From: a virus
Direction: 5' to 3' (one strand)
IMG/VR virus record: IMGVR_UViG_3300032118_000017
Span: 1-43,940 of that record
Length of the DNA stretch: 43,940 nucleotides
The notes beneath the pieces were generated by a model. It did not search any database and had not been told where the DNA came from. It saw only the letters and a program-made list of their open reading frames with translations. The position numbers and the translations under genes were made by a program. Below, piece by piece: positions 22,119-29,568 of this stretch (its first letter is position 1; every line of letters begins with the position of its first letter).

Positions 22119-22638
22119 CAATACACCCCCACATCCTTTTAACATTATAAATCTTCTCTTCCCCTATCAGTTCCAGAAGCTGAGTGGATTTGAATCTTAT
22201 CCTCTCTTTTGTACTAGCGTCTGATAGTTTCTTCCTTAGAAGCATTTTCCCTGATTTTGAATTCTCCTTTATCGCCTCAATGCAGCCATTGTATTCGGAG
22301 AAGAAATCCTTATTCTTCAAATCACATACAATCTTAAGAGAACACATGGCTATGACTATCGGTGAACTGAAACTGAACCTTCTATAGTCATCGTATTTGA
22401 TTTCCCAGATAAGCCGCTTTGCATCAAGTTTCATCGTCTCAGGAAAATCGAACTTGTCTATCCATTCCATAGCCTGTTCAGAAAGCGTAAGGAATTCCCT
22501 CTTGGTCACTATCCATTTTATGTCTTGGGAATTGGATTCAAATATCCACTTCTGGAAAGAGAAGCACCCTTCCCTGTAGGTTTCATTCGGTTCCTGAAAA
22601 TTCTCAAAAACGGAACCGAGTGTTTCAGTCAGTCTCAT
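22096..22638 (-). CDS. Hypothetical helical protein (180 aa), possibly cyclin-like
   Basis: All-helical product. The middle (LSEQAMEWIDKFDFPETMKL, then RRFSFSSPIVIAMCSLKIVC) has the spacing of a cyclin-like repeat such as in archaeal TFB: helix, then a Ser-Pro containing turn, then a hydrophobic helix. The following KSGKMLLRKKLSDASTKERI could be its second half. No zinc ribbon or B-finger precedes it. The resemblance is weak. It overlaps the preceding gene by four bases. Confidence 0.6.
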   Translation of the reverse strand: MRLTETLGSVFENFQEPNETYREGCFSFQKWIFESNSQDIKWIVTKREFLTLSEQAMEWIDKFDFPETMKLDAKRLIWEIKYDDYRRFSFSSPIVIAMCSLKIVCDLKNKDFFSEYNGCIEAIKENSKSGKMLLRKKLSDASTKERIRFKSTQLLELIGEEKIYNVKRMWGCIDEAKLLA

Positions 22639-22826
22639 TCCCTCTTAACCTGTATGTAATTCTTTGTTAAATACGACAGGAAGCCACCGACAAGTGCTAT
22701 TATAACAGCGTAATTCTCTGGCAAAGCACCTGAGAAAGCAGCCCAACCAGCCAAAATACCAGGCCACAACACGACCAATTCGTTCTTAAAGGATTTCCAA
22801 AGTCCTAAACCAAAACTGTAATCCAT
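22635..22826 (-). CDS. Small two-span membrane protein, holin candidate (63 aa)
   Basis: Two hydrophobic stretches, LVVLWPGILAGWAAFSGAL and YAVIIALVGGFLSYLTKNY, are separated by a short polar turn (PEN), and the C terminus is charged (QVKRE). Size, charge and topology match small holins, and it lies among other late membrane proteins. AGGAGGTG is five bases before the ATG, the strongest Shine-Dalgarno site of the region. Confidence 0.6.
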   Translation of the reverse strand: MDYSFGLGLWKSFKNELVVLWPGILAGWAAFSGALPENYAVIIALVGGFLSYLTKNYIQVKRE

Positions 22827-22831
22827 CCAAA

Positions 22832-22867
22832 CACCTCCTTATATATTTATATGAACCTATATATAAA
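22832..22867 (-). promoter_or_regulatory. TATA box and strong Shine-Dalgarno before the membrane-protein gene
   Basis: On the minus strand a TTTATATATA box (22858-22867) is followed about 20 bases later by AAGGAGGTGT (22831-22840). The start site is expected near 22838, leaving a very short leader that carries the SD. A second AT-rich box lies just upstream. The gap 22868-22941 holds nothing else that I recognise. Confidence 0.55.
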
Positions 22868-22941
22868 CCTTTATATGAAAATATCTTCCTGTATAAGTAG
22901 TGACTTCATCCTCTCTCGTCAGTCATGTATATAAACTAAAT

Positions 22942-23064
22942 TTACTTCTTTATCTTATCATATCCTTTGAAAAGGAAATATAGCCCACCTAGAACAAGTG
23001 CAAACTCGATAACTGTTCCTAACGGTGAAGATATACCAAACACTTCAAGTAGTTCCGCAATCAT
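22942..23064 (-). CDS. Single-span membrane peptide (40 aa)
   Basis: MIAELLEVFGISSPLGTVIE, then a hydrophobic helix ending in a basic tail (FKGYDKIKK). GAGGGGGTGAG stands before the ATG. Together with the protein at 22635 and that at 23662 it makes a set of three small late membrane proteins, as expected for lysis functions. Confidence 0.6.
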   Translation of the reverse strand: MIAELLEVFGISSPLGTVIEFALVLGGLYFLFKGYDKIKK

Positions 23065-23104
23065 ACTCTCACCCCCTCATATAATAAACCTGCATAGAGC
23101 AGCA

Positions 23105-23215
23105 TTAATTCCAGCATAATTTCCACCAATGGCAATCATGCCCTTTAAGTTTGATACATTCATCTTTAGTGTAAATGTCCCCTTCCTTCTTTGGACACCA
23201 TGTCGCTAATCTCAT
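23105..23215 (-). CDS. Small Cys/Trp-rich protein (36 aa)
   Basis: MRLATWCPKKEGDIYTKDEC followed by a segment with CHWWKLCW gives four cysteines with a histidine. It may bind metal or form disulphides. The ATG overlaps the preceding stop (ATGA). Not recognised. Confidence 0.5.
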   Translation of the reverse strand: MRLATWCPKKEGDIYTKDECIKLKGHDCHWWKLCWN

Positions 23216-23496
23216 ACTCTGGCCTCAATGTTCTTATCGAACATATTGAATTTCATCAGTTGTTTGTAAAGCCTTTTTGACTTGTAAACATGCTCCTTCT
23301 CAGTCAACCTATGGACTGAATTCTCAAAGTCGAAAGCCATTACCTTTCCTTCTGTCCCATCATTCCATGATACATCATAAATCGTCCCGAAGAACTTCCC
23401 TAAAAGGAATTTCTTTGTCAAAGCGGGCATCATATTTAAAGGTGGCTTGATGAGTTCCGATATTATTTCCTTCGCATATTCAGTCATAGCAATCAT
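23212..23496 (-). CDS. Hypothetical protein (94 aa)
   Basis: A helical N-terminal part (YAKEIISELIKPPLNMMPAL) is followed by strands (FFGTIYDVSWNDG, KVMAFDFENSVHRL) and a helical end. There is a second ATG three codons in, and the start overlaps the preceding gene by 17 bases. No known motif. Confidence 0.65.
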   Translation of the reverse strand: MIAMTEYAKEIISELIKPPLNMMPALTKKFLLGKFFGTIYDVSWNDGTEGKVMAFDFENSVHRLTEKEHVYKSKRLYKQLMKFNMFDKNIEARV

Positions 23497-23662
23497 AAAT
23501 CATTATATTTTTATAATGCCTATATCCTCTACAGTCAAGGTCCTCTCCCTGGCAGCCAACGCATTTGTTCAGGGGATGTTCTTTGGGCCAGTTCTCATAG
23601 TTCTCGAAAGTGGAGGACTTGTTCAAGAACATCTCCTTCCATAGACAAATTTCCTCATCCAT
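23480..23662 (-). CDS. Small cysteine-containing protein (60 aa)
   Basis: MDEEICLWKEMFLNKSSTFE, a proline-rich middle, then CVGCQGEDLDCRG and a final C. The cysteine pattern suggests a metal site or a redox motif. The start codon overlaps the stop of the preceding gene in TGATG. Confidence 0.55.
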   Translation of the reverse strand: MDEEICLWKEMFLNKSSTFENYENWPKEHPLNKCVGCQGEDLDCRGYRHYKNIMIYDCYD

Positions 23663-23931
23663 CAGAACCCCAATGCATGCATCACTATTGTAATGATTAC
23701 CACAATTCCACCGATTGCGGCAAAAAGCTTGTAATCAAATTGTGCAGACCCAACCTTCTTTTCCAATTCATCGAATTTGGCATCGCAAACTTTGGTTTTG
23801 GCCTCATGTTTGTTGACAGTCCCGTTAATTATGTTTAAATGTTTCTCTATCCTATCAATCGCTTCAACTATATTATCAGTCTTTGCATCCAGGTTCCCAA
23901 GAATATTTGAAACCTCATCTAGTTTTGCCAT
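23662..23931 (-). CDS. XhlA-like coiled-coil protein with C-terminal membrane anchor (89 aa)
   Basis: An N-terminal coiled coil of about 55 residues (VEAIDRIEKHLNIINGTVNK, then AKFDELEKKVGSAQ) is followed by one membrane helix (LFAAIGGIVVIITIVMHALG). This is the layout of haemolysin XhlA-like proteins that aid lysis in bacterial phages. The role in an archaeal virus would be by analogy. Confidence 0.65.
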   Translation of the reverse strand: MAKLDEVSNILGNLDAKTDNIVEAIDRIEKHLNIINGTVNKHEAKTKVCDAKFDELEKKVGSAQFDYKLFAAIGGIVVIITIVMHALGF

Positions 23932-24002
23932 GTTTTAAGGAGTTCCTTACGTTTCTTCTCATCCTCTTCAGGAGTCGGTTTCTTAAATTTGGTTTTGTCC
24001 AT
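23919..24002 (-). CDS. Possible 27-residue charged peptide
   Basis: MDKTKFKKPTPEEDEKKRKE followed by LLKTWQN fits between two genes, overlapping the preceding one by 20 bases and the next by 13. It is strongly charged and helical. Support is only the fit, so it may not be translated. Confidence 0.3.
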   Translation of the reverse strand: MDKTKFKKPTPEEDEKKRKELLKTWQN

Positions 24003-24771
24003 AAATCCTCCCAGAATATAACCAGTTTGAACATCCCCAATCCGCTGTGTAATTGCTTCCCTTGAATAGCTTTGGTTTGTAGGAAGCGTTTATGGAAGGG
24101 AGTGTAGTCTCATAGACATACCATTTCCCATCCTTGTTCTTGGCTATAGGGTATGAATGCCCCACATTAGAACCATCGCTCATGTGCCACCACCCTGTTA
24201 CATTAAATATGCCATCTGATTTTATTCCACACAATCTGCACAAAGTCACGAAAAGGATTGTTGAATCCTCACAGTCGCCTTTCATCCTGTAATAAGTCGT
24301 TGTCGGATATTCCCAACTTTCATCCTGGTCATAGGCATAAGTAATCCTATCAGTCACATATGACCATATACGCCACAATAGGTCATCCAAATCTGTGACC
24401 AGTCTCCATCCATTATCGCTGACAATACTCTCAAGAGAGGGCGAAATGGCATAGATGTCCTTTGGCATTATGTTCACGTTGTATTGGCTGCCCCTCTCGA
24501 ACACCTTTATGCTCGGCTTATAGACATCTCCGTTCTCATCCAACCATTCTGGTTTTGGGGCATAAGTTGGTTCCTTTAATTTTTTAATCTCATCCGACAG
24601 GTTCTTTACTGTGTTTAGGGTAGCCTCCAGAAGCGAATTGATGGCAGAAAGTTCATCTTCCAGGGACTTGTTTTCATCTATATAATTCTGCATTAGTAAT
24701 TTCTGTGCCTCTATCATCTGATTAAGTTCTTTTATCTTCTTCGTCCCAAACAACCAATCAAACATTGACAT
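23983..24771 (-). CDS. Coiled-coil protein with transglutaminase-like cysteine protease domain
   Basis: Residues 11-67 form a coiled coil (IKELNQMIEAQKLLMQNYID, then further heptads). From about residue 90 there is a domain of the transglutaminase superfamily: RMKGDCEDSTILFVTLCRLC with Cys167, NVGHSYPIA with His205, and KWYVYETTLP with Glu221, the order Cys-His-acid of this fold. Archaeal-virus pseudomurein endoisopeptidases belong to the same superfamily, but their hosts have a special wall and the similarity here is only of the triad. It follows the tail genes, so it may be a tail-borne or lysis hydrolase. Confidence 0.75.
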   Translation of the reverse strand: MSMFDWLFGTKKIKELNQMIEAQKLLMQNYIDENKSLEDELSAINSLLEATLNTVKNLSDEIKKLKEPTYAPKPEWLDENGDVYKPSIKVFERGSQYNVNIMPKDIYAISPSLESIVSDNGWRLVTDLDDLLWRIWSYVTDRITYAYDQDESWEYPTTTYYRMKGDCEDSTILFVTLCRLCGIKSDGIFNVTGWWHMSDGSNVGHSYPIAKNKDGKWYVYETTLPSINASYKPKLFKGSNYTADWGCSNWLYSGRIYGQNQI

Positions 24772-24772
24772 A

Positions 24773-25237
24773 TTAATAAGGTGTCAAAAATACTGGTTTA
24801 GTTCTCATGTCAAGCAGGTTGGCATAGACGGAACCAGTCGCACCTGTGTTCCTTCCCCAAAGCTGGACCGTTCCGACCCCAAGGAGTTTTACATCTTCAT
24901 CGCAGAATTTCCAAGTATCAGCGGTTTGTGTATGTGTCAAACCGCCCCAGAAAGCCCCATTCCAATAGATACGCACTTCTGCTTGACCCCCTGTACCAGG
25001 GTTAACTAAGCTGAATGCGAAATTGGCTGCCCAACTACCCGTAGTCGGAACAGTGTTTATGACATATGATAATGATGGTAGAATGACATAAGTAGCCCCA
25101 CTTCTTACAGAATTTCCCGTATTCTGTCTCACAGTCACCCATGTGCTGAAAGCATGAAGCTTTACAGTTGTATGGTCAATTGCAGGATTTAAATCATTAG
25201 CGATTAGACTAAACCCATCACTCCAAGGGTATCCCAT
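24773..25237 (-). CDS. Beta-rich tail or receptor-binding protein (154 aa)
   Basis: The product has many Gly, Thr, Ser and aromatic residues in short strands (FAFSLVNPGTGGQAEVRIYW, TVQLWGRNTGATGSVYANLL), typical of a jelly-roll virion protein. GGTGAT lies before the ATG and a late element precedes that. It is placed after the tail hub and before the hydrolase, so it is probably a tip component. Confidence 0.6.
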   Translation of the reverse strand: MGYPWSDGFSLIANDLNPAIDHTTVKLHAFSTWVTVRQNTGNSVRSGATYVILPSLSYVINTVPTTGSWAANFAFSLVNPGTGGQAEVRIYWNGAFWGGLTHTQTADTWKFCDEDVKLLGVGTVQLWGRNTGATGSVYANLLDMRTKPVFLTPY

Positions 25238-25253
25238 ATAATCACCTTTTCCT

Positions 25254-25272
25254 ATCTATTTAATAAGCTACG
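25254..25272 (-). promoter_or_regulatory. Late-promoter-like element, degenerate copy
   Basis: On the minus strand it reads CGTAGCTTATTAAATAGAT, close to AGTAGCTTAAATAAAAGAT at three other places. It stands just after one stop codon and its AT core is about 24 bases from the next ATG at 25237, which fits archaeal promoter spacing. Confidence 0.5.
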
Positions 25273-25273
25273 T

Positions 25274-25948
25274 TTAAACAATTTTGAAAGTCACAAGATT
25301 CTGGAGTTCAATGTCTTGGGTTTTTGTGAAGTTGGGAAATGTTGTGTGCATCATCATCGAACCTGTTGGGCTTCCTGTGAACACACCTATCTCCCTGAAT
25401 ACAGCGGGTTGGGTATTCGGCTCGGTAGAAGGGACTATCATCTCCGCTTCAGCATAGAAATCCCCACTTGTGAATGAGTTCAATCCTATCCTTGTGTCCG
25501 CAAACTCTGAGCCTAATATCGTGTCAGTCACAGCAGGTGTGGTCGCAGAACTCCCCATAGCCATATAAGATGGATATGAACTTACATCCCCACCAAGCAT
25601 CTTCACCAAAACCCTTTTTCCGTCATTCGTAACTACCATAGTATCACCACTTGTCGCATAAGTCCATGCTCCGAAGGAAGCACCTAGAAATGGCTGACTT
25701 CCCGCAGCAACAGACGCAGCTAAATATCCAATCCATCCATGTGTAGGATGTCCTAATAAGAAAGTCGAACCCAATGTTCTTGAATTCAATTTGACTGAGC
25801 CTGTTGGAATCGCAAGAGACAATGCTTCCACTGTATAGATATTGAAGAATGGGACTATAGAGCCTTCTGAATACCCAACACCGAACTCAGGCTTGATAGA
25901 TTGAGTATCCTGTATCCCACCCGCAATTATATCAGCTAAGTCGCTCAT
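25274..25948 (-). CDS. Tail-tip protein (224 aa)
   Basis: A beta-rich protein. The MAMGSSATTPAVTDTILGSE segment resembles IAIGSSATAANVADTTLGGE in the protein at 36961, a motif common in phage tail fibre or tail-tip proteins. EIGVFTGSPTGSMMMHTTFP follows in the same order as in that protein. It overlaps the hub protein by four bases. Likely a tip or host-contact protein. Confidence 0.65.
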   Translation of the reverse strand: MSDLADIIAGGIQDTQSIKPEFGVGYSEGSIVPFFNIYTVEALSLAIPTGSVKLNSRTLGSTFLLGHPTHGWIGYLAASVAAGSQPFLGASFGAWTYATSGDTMVVTNDGKRVLVKMLGGDVSSYPSYMAMGSSATTPAVTDTILGSEFADTRIGLNSFTSGDFYAEAEMIVPSTEPNTQPAVFREIGVFTGSPTGSMMMHTTFPNFTKTQDIELQNLVTFKIV

Positions 25949-27048
25949 ATATTCGCCAACGCAACATCTTCATCTTCTTCAAACTTAAGTATGGTTGTCC
26001 AACCATTCTTGCTGTAACGGTGTCCTATATCAGTCATCCTAAGTTGCTTTCCTGTGGATGCCCAACTTGGGAAACTTGGAACCACCAAAGTCCAGACACC
26101 ACCCATAGTATATTTATTAGTTCCATCAATCTCTAACTCTGCTTTATATCTTGGAGACCCCAATAAATCGACAATCGCCTTTCCTCTGGTTTTAATCATT
26201 CTCCTTACACCATCACGAACCTGTGGGTTTGTGGCACTTGGATTTTGTGTCTTGTATTCCTCTGCCCACGATTTCTTTACTAAGAATTTCCATTTGCCTC
26301 CTATCCTCCCATAAGAGGCCAAGTTGACTACTGGATACATTATAGAATGACCATTCAAGTCATCTCCCCCATTTATTATGAGTGCGTTAATCACATCCCA
26401 AGTTCCTTTCTCTATCTGGACTGATTGGCAGTCTGCTTCGTTTATCGTTCCTGAATTTACAGAAGGTCTTATTCCCCACACAAACCAGTTGTTGTTGGAA
26501 AGGTAATATGCATAAGTCCCTGAACCTGTATAGTCATTTGTCGATAGTTTCTCAATCTGCTGGAAAAGAGGCGTATAATTGTCATAGTAGCTTATCACTT
26601 TCGTTGTGTTTGAGATGGAACCTGTATTCATATAGTTCCAATTGGCTGCACCCGAATTGAAATAATTCGCCCAGTTCACTATGTCAAGAATCACAGAACC
26701 AGCAGTCCAAGCTGAGTAAGCCGCAGGTCTCAAGTTAGTAAGAAGTGCTTCAAGCCTATTAAGGCAGTTAAAAGTATAGTTATGTCCCTTCTCATCTGAA
26801 CTATATTTGAATGTGTTAATCACAGCATCCATTATTTGTTCAGTTGGTTGTGCATTTCCAGAACCTAAGTAGATTTTTATGTTATCGTTTATCTCAGGTG
26901 AAAAGGACGGCATATTCCTTTTCTCAATCCTGACAGTAGCCTTGTCCGCCCTTGTTTCAATCCCAGCGTCAGTGCTGACATCAAGGCAGCCAGTCAGGTC
27001 ATAGGTTGTTGCGCCTTGTGTATCAGTTACTTTATACCTGTGGAACAT
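25945..27048 (-). CDS. Probable tail hub/baseplate protein (367 aa)
   Basis: The order of strands at the start (VSTDAGIETRADKATVRIEK, PEINDNIKIYLGSG), a middle domain (WDVINALIINGGDDLNGHSI) and the C-terminal TDIGHRYSKNGWTTILKFEE resemble tail hub proteins of the gp27/late control D type, which contain a region with lectin-like barrels. It comes after the tape-measure gene and one further protein, the usual place. Start GGTGG-ATG. Family membership is inferred. Confidence 0.6.
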   Translation of the reverse strand: MFHRYKVTDTQGATTYDLTGCLDVSTDAGIETRADKATVRIEKRNMPSFSPEINDNIKIYLGSGNAQPTEQIMDAVINTFKYSSDEKGHNYTFNCLNRLEALLTNLRPAAYSAWTAGSVILDIVNWANYFNSGAANWNYMNTGSISNTTKVISYYDNYTPLFQQIEKLSTNDYTGSGTYAYYLSNNNWFVWGIRPSVNSGTINEADCQSVQIEKGTWDVINALIINGGDDLNGHSIMYPVVNLASYGRIGGKWKFLVKKSWAEEYKTQNPSATNPQVRDGVRRMIKTRGKAIVDLLGSPRYKAELEIDGTNKYTMGGVWTLVVPSFPSWASTGKQLRMTDIGHRYSKNGWTTILKFEEDEDVALANI

Positions 27049-27507
27049 CTACCACCTACTCGTCTCGTAAAGAATCATGCTATATTTCAAGATGTCACCA
27101 AGGCCAGAAGTTGTCCCACCTGTGGAATCCCTTGTGCTTGTGAACGAGTCCAACACAACACAAATCGAACCGCCTGTGTTTATTATATGCCTGTCATCAT
27201 AGAACCAAGATGGGCTTCCCACATTGCCCATCATGGCAAAACTCGCCAATCTGGGAAGTGTCAGGACTAGGGACCCTATACTATTTACATTGTTCTGTGT
27301 AATCACTCCTTCAATCATATGTTTGGGATTTATATGCCCTGTATAATCTACTTGAGAAAGTTTATACTCATACGGAGAACCAACATTCTTTCCAGCGGTT
27401 CCCTTCTCTCCAAGGAAGTTATTCCAACTGAGAGTGAGATTCCTAGCAGCCAAGTCAATCTTCGAGCCAGCATCAATCGCTGGAGAGCAACATAACCATG
27501 TAAACAT
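27049..27507 (-). CDS. Distal-tail-like protein (152 aa)
   Basis: The product is beta-rich (LSWNNFLGEKGTAGKNVGSP, VDYTGHINPKHMIEGVITQN, SICVVLDSFTSTRDSTGG), begins MFTWLCCSPA and directly follows the tape measure. In long-tailed viruses this place is taken by the distal tail protein. The motif evidence is weak and the assignment comes from order. A GGTGG Shine-Dalgarno stands before the ATG. Confidence 0.55.
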   Translation of the reverse strand: MFTWLCCSPAIDAGSKIDLAARNLTLSWNNFLGEKGTAGKNVGSPYEYKLSQVDYTGHINPKHMIEGVITQNNVNSIGSLVLTLPRLASFAMMGNVGSPSWFYDDRHIINTGGSICVVLDSFTSTRDSTGGTTSGLGDILKYSMILYETSRW

Positions 27508-29031
27508 TTAACCACCTATTCCATAAGATTTGAGAGAGTCAGTTATCCTTGTTGAGATGTCTTTTGTCAATTTGTCAATGTCTAGTTCAGAAGCCATCTT
27601 ATCGACATTAATATCGTTTGTGATATTTATGGTCTGATTGTTTGTAGTTGTGGTTGCAGCCATCTTTTCTATTGGTGAGGTGTTCATAATCTCCAAGGGT
27701 GTCGTGGCGGCTGCCTTATATTTAGCTTCTTGTTGAACATTGAAAGCCTCTCCTGATTGAATCATACCTAAACCAACACCCTTTAAAGCAGGGCTTACGC
27801 CTTCTATCATCTTGTCCCAAGCCTGTGTTGTCTGAGCCATACCAGCGACATTTAGATTCCACACACCCTCCATAAGTGTGCTAAGTTCATCCATGCGGAC
27901 TTTCATCTTGTCTGTATCTTGCATCCATCCTGTGAGGTTAGCTTTCTGAGCATAAGCCCATTTCTCACCAAAGCCTGTCTTCTCAACAAGCATATTCTGA
28001 ACCCATATTATTCCGTTGACTATATCCACAAAACCATTATATAGGGTTTGCAATCCGCCAAGTATAGCGTTCCATATTGTTGCTGCCCCCCTATACATTG
28101 CCAACCAAGCATATTCCCATGAGTATTGCAAGGAACCCAAAACAGCAGAAATAATAGCTCCTAATGCTATCGCTCCTGCTCCTATATTCCTGAAAATGAC
28201 TTTTATCCCTCCATCCCATGCTGACTGTAATCCCATTACCATCGTTCCGAGTGTTTGTCTCATGTTAAGGAAATTGGTGTTCCACGCCCACCACAAAATA
28301 CCAAGCGTAGCTACTATCAACAAGATGGGAACAGCAAGACCAGACAGTGCTGCCGTAAGTCCTGAAATACCCCCACCACCAGCGAGAGCGTTTATCGACA
28401 TTGATATGCCTGATATTCCAAGCCCCAATTGTCCTATTAATCCTAGTGTCCCACCAAATGCTATCGCAAGAATAAGAAGCGTGGCAATTAGTTGTCCGTT
28501 CTGCTGGACAAAATCAGCGATATTATCTATCAATTCTATAATCCAAGGATTCGCTTCGATGAATGAAGCGATGGCTTCACCGACAGAGAACTTAAGGTAT
28601 TCCCAGTGTGCAGATAAGTTAGATACAGCTTGACCAGCAGAGGTCTGAGCCTCTGTGATTTTCATAAAGACATCAAGAGTGGTTTGCGCCATCTTCTGAA
28701 ATGTCCGTTGGATTATCATTCCGAAGAACATTATGGAAAGGAGATACATCTTGAATCTTTGTCGGTGGTCTTCGACTGTTCTTATGTTTTTCTCTATCTC
28801 TTTGTTAACCACTTGGAAACCAGAAGCGAACCTGCCCATTGAGTCTCTGTTCTGAACAGCGACAGATTGTATATCATAGCTTGTGGATTTCATTCCGCCC
28901 CGTATCTGCTCAATAACAGTCTTGCTTTGCTTGGCAATAGGAATCATACTTTCGGCTATCTGTTTGTTGGTTGATGCAACCTGTTCTCCACCGAATGCTC
29001 TATAAATAATGTTGATGTTCTTATCGACCAT
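27508..29031 (-). CDS. Tape-measure protein
   Basis: A 507-residue protein with long helices at the N terminus (RTVEDHRQRFKMYLLSIMFF), a central hydrophobic part (GQLIATLLILAIAFGGTLGL, SGLAVPILLIVATLGILWWA), amphipathic helices, and a C terminus (INITNDINVDKMASELDIDK) that is typical of tape-measure ends. It sets tail length and may form a channel at infection. At about 1.5 angstroms per residue the tail would be near 75 nm. It is preceded by the frameshifting chaperones, as expected. It overlaps the gene before it by 11 bases. Confidence 0.85.
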   Translation of the reverse strand: MVDKNINIIYRAFGGEQVASTNKQIAESMIPIAKQSKTVIEQIRGGMKSTSYDIQSVAVQNRDSMGRFASGFQVVNKEIEKNIRTVEDHRQRFKMYLLSIMFFGMIIQRTFQKMAQTTLDVFMKITEAQTSAGQAVSNLSAHWEYLKFSVGEAIASFIEANPWIIELIDNIADFVQQNGQLIATLLILAIAFGGTLGLIGQLGLGISGISMSINALAGGGGISGLTAALSGLAVPILLIVATLGILWWAWNTNFLNMRQTLGTMVMGLQSAWDGGIKVIFRNIGAGAIALGAIISAVLGSLQYSWEYAWLAMYRGAATIWNAILGGLQTLYNGFVDIVNGIIWVQNMLVEKTGFGEKWAYAQKANLTGWMQDTDKMKVRMDELSTLMEGVWNLNVAGMAQTTQAWDKMIEGVSPALKGVGLGMIQSGEAFNVQQEAKYKAAATTPLEIMNTSPIEKMAATTTTNNQTINITNDINVDKMASELDIDKLTKDISTRITDSLKSYGIGG

Positions 29032-29227
29032 GCTTCACCGCTTCGTTCTGCTTCTCAATCACTCTACCTAAAGCTTTCTGTGCCTCAAACCATTCATCGC
29101 TTGGCATTTCCAGAAGTTCCCTCAAGTTACCGATTCCGTTCTGAGACATTATGATGCAGGTGTCCATGAACTCGTTCTCGGTCATCTTAGTCCGAGACTT
29201 GAGTGCCATGAACTCGGCTTCCGTCAT
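29021..29227 (-). CDS. Tail assembly chaperone, T-like frameshift part
   Basis: A 68-residue frame (MTEAEFMALKSRTKMTENEF, then IGNLRELLEMPSDEWFEAQK) that can be read from its own ATG or, more likely, by a -1 frameshift from the chaperone frame at 29227-29568. Its start overlaps that stop by one base. Helical and placed right before the tape measure, where lambda-like viruses have the T part of G-T. Free expression from the ATG cannot be excluded. Confidence 0.7.
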   Translation of the reverse strand: MTEAEFMALKSRTKMTENEFMDTCIIMSQNGIGNLRELLEMPSDEWFEAQKALGRVIEKQNEAVKHGR

Positions 29228-29568
29228 CAGCCTTTCTGGTTTTTTAGCTTCTCTTCCGTTTTCTTCAGGGCTTTCTCGGCTTCCTCTTCAGTCATCCAAC
29301 CCATTATTATTGGCAACTTCGCTAGGATTTGATTGAAGTATAGCGCAACGAACCCATCCACGTCTTCATCAGACCAATCTGGATAAGACCGTTTAACTAT
29401 CTCCTTCTCAATCTCAGTCAAAGTAGTCACTTCTTTTTCTCCCCAGTCCTCTGGTTTCTTTGATTGTATGGATGTTATCTTCGCTATCGCTATTGCTGGG
29501 GGAGTCTTCAGAGTGAAGTCTTCGCCTTCTCCCTTGATTACTGTCTTTCTTTCAAACCTTGACATCAT
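29227..29568 (-). CDS. Tail assembly chaperone, G-like
   Basis: A 113-residue, mostly acidic protein (FTLKTPPAIAIAKITSIQSK, TLTEIEKEIVKRSYPDWSDE, WMTEEEAEKALKKTEEKLK). It is found between the tail tube genes and the tape measure, the usual place for chaperone G, with a -1 slippery site near its 3' end that leads to the T-like frame. Such proteins bind tape measure and tube subunits during tail assembly and are not in the virion. ATG overlaps the preceding stop. Confidence 0.75.
   Translation of the reverse strand: MMSRFERKTVIKGEGEDFTLKTPPAIAIAKITSIQSKKPEDWGEKEVTTLTEIEKEIVKRSYPDWSDEDVDGFVALYFNQILAKLPIIMGWMTEEEAEKALKKTEEKLKNQKG
29239..29245 (-). promoter_or_regulatory. -1 ribosomal frameshift slippery site A AAA AAC
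   Basis: In the minus strand, the end of the chaperone gene reads CTA AAA AAC CAG AAA GGC TGA. The heptamer A AAA AAC lies in the exact X XXY YYZ phase. A -1 shift gives Lys-Pro-Glu-Arg-Leu and then joins the following frame at its Met without a stop. The fused product would be about 182 residues. The heptamer is a classical site. Confidence 0.75.

Noticed and set aside
28016-28633. Plus-strand open frame of 205 codons opposite the tape-measure gene.
   Set aside because: It is the antisense of a hydrophobic helical region, with proline- and alanine-rich composition and no promoter or Shine-Dalgarno site.
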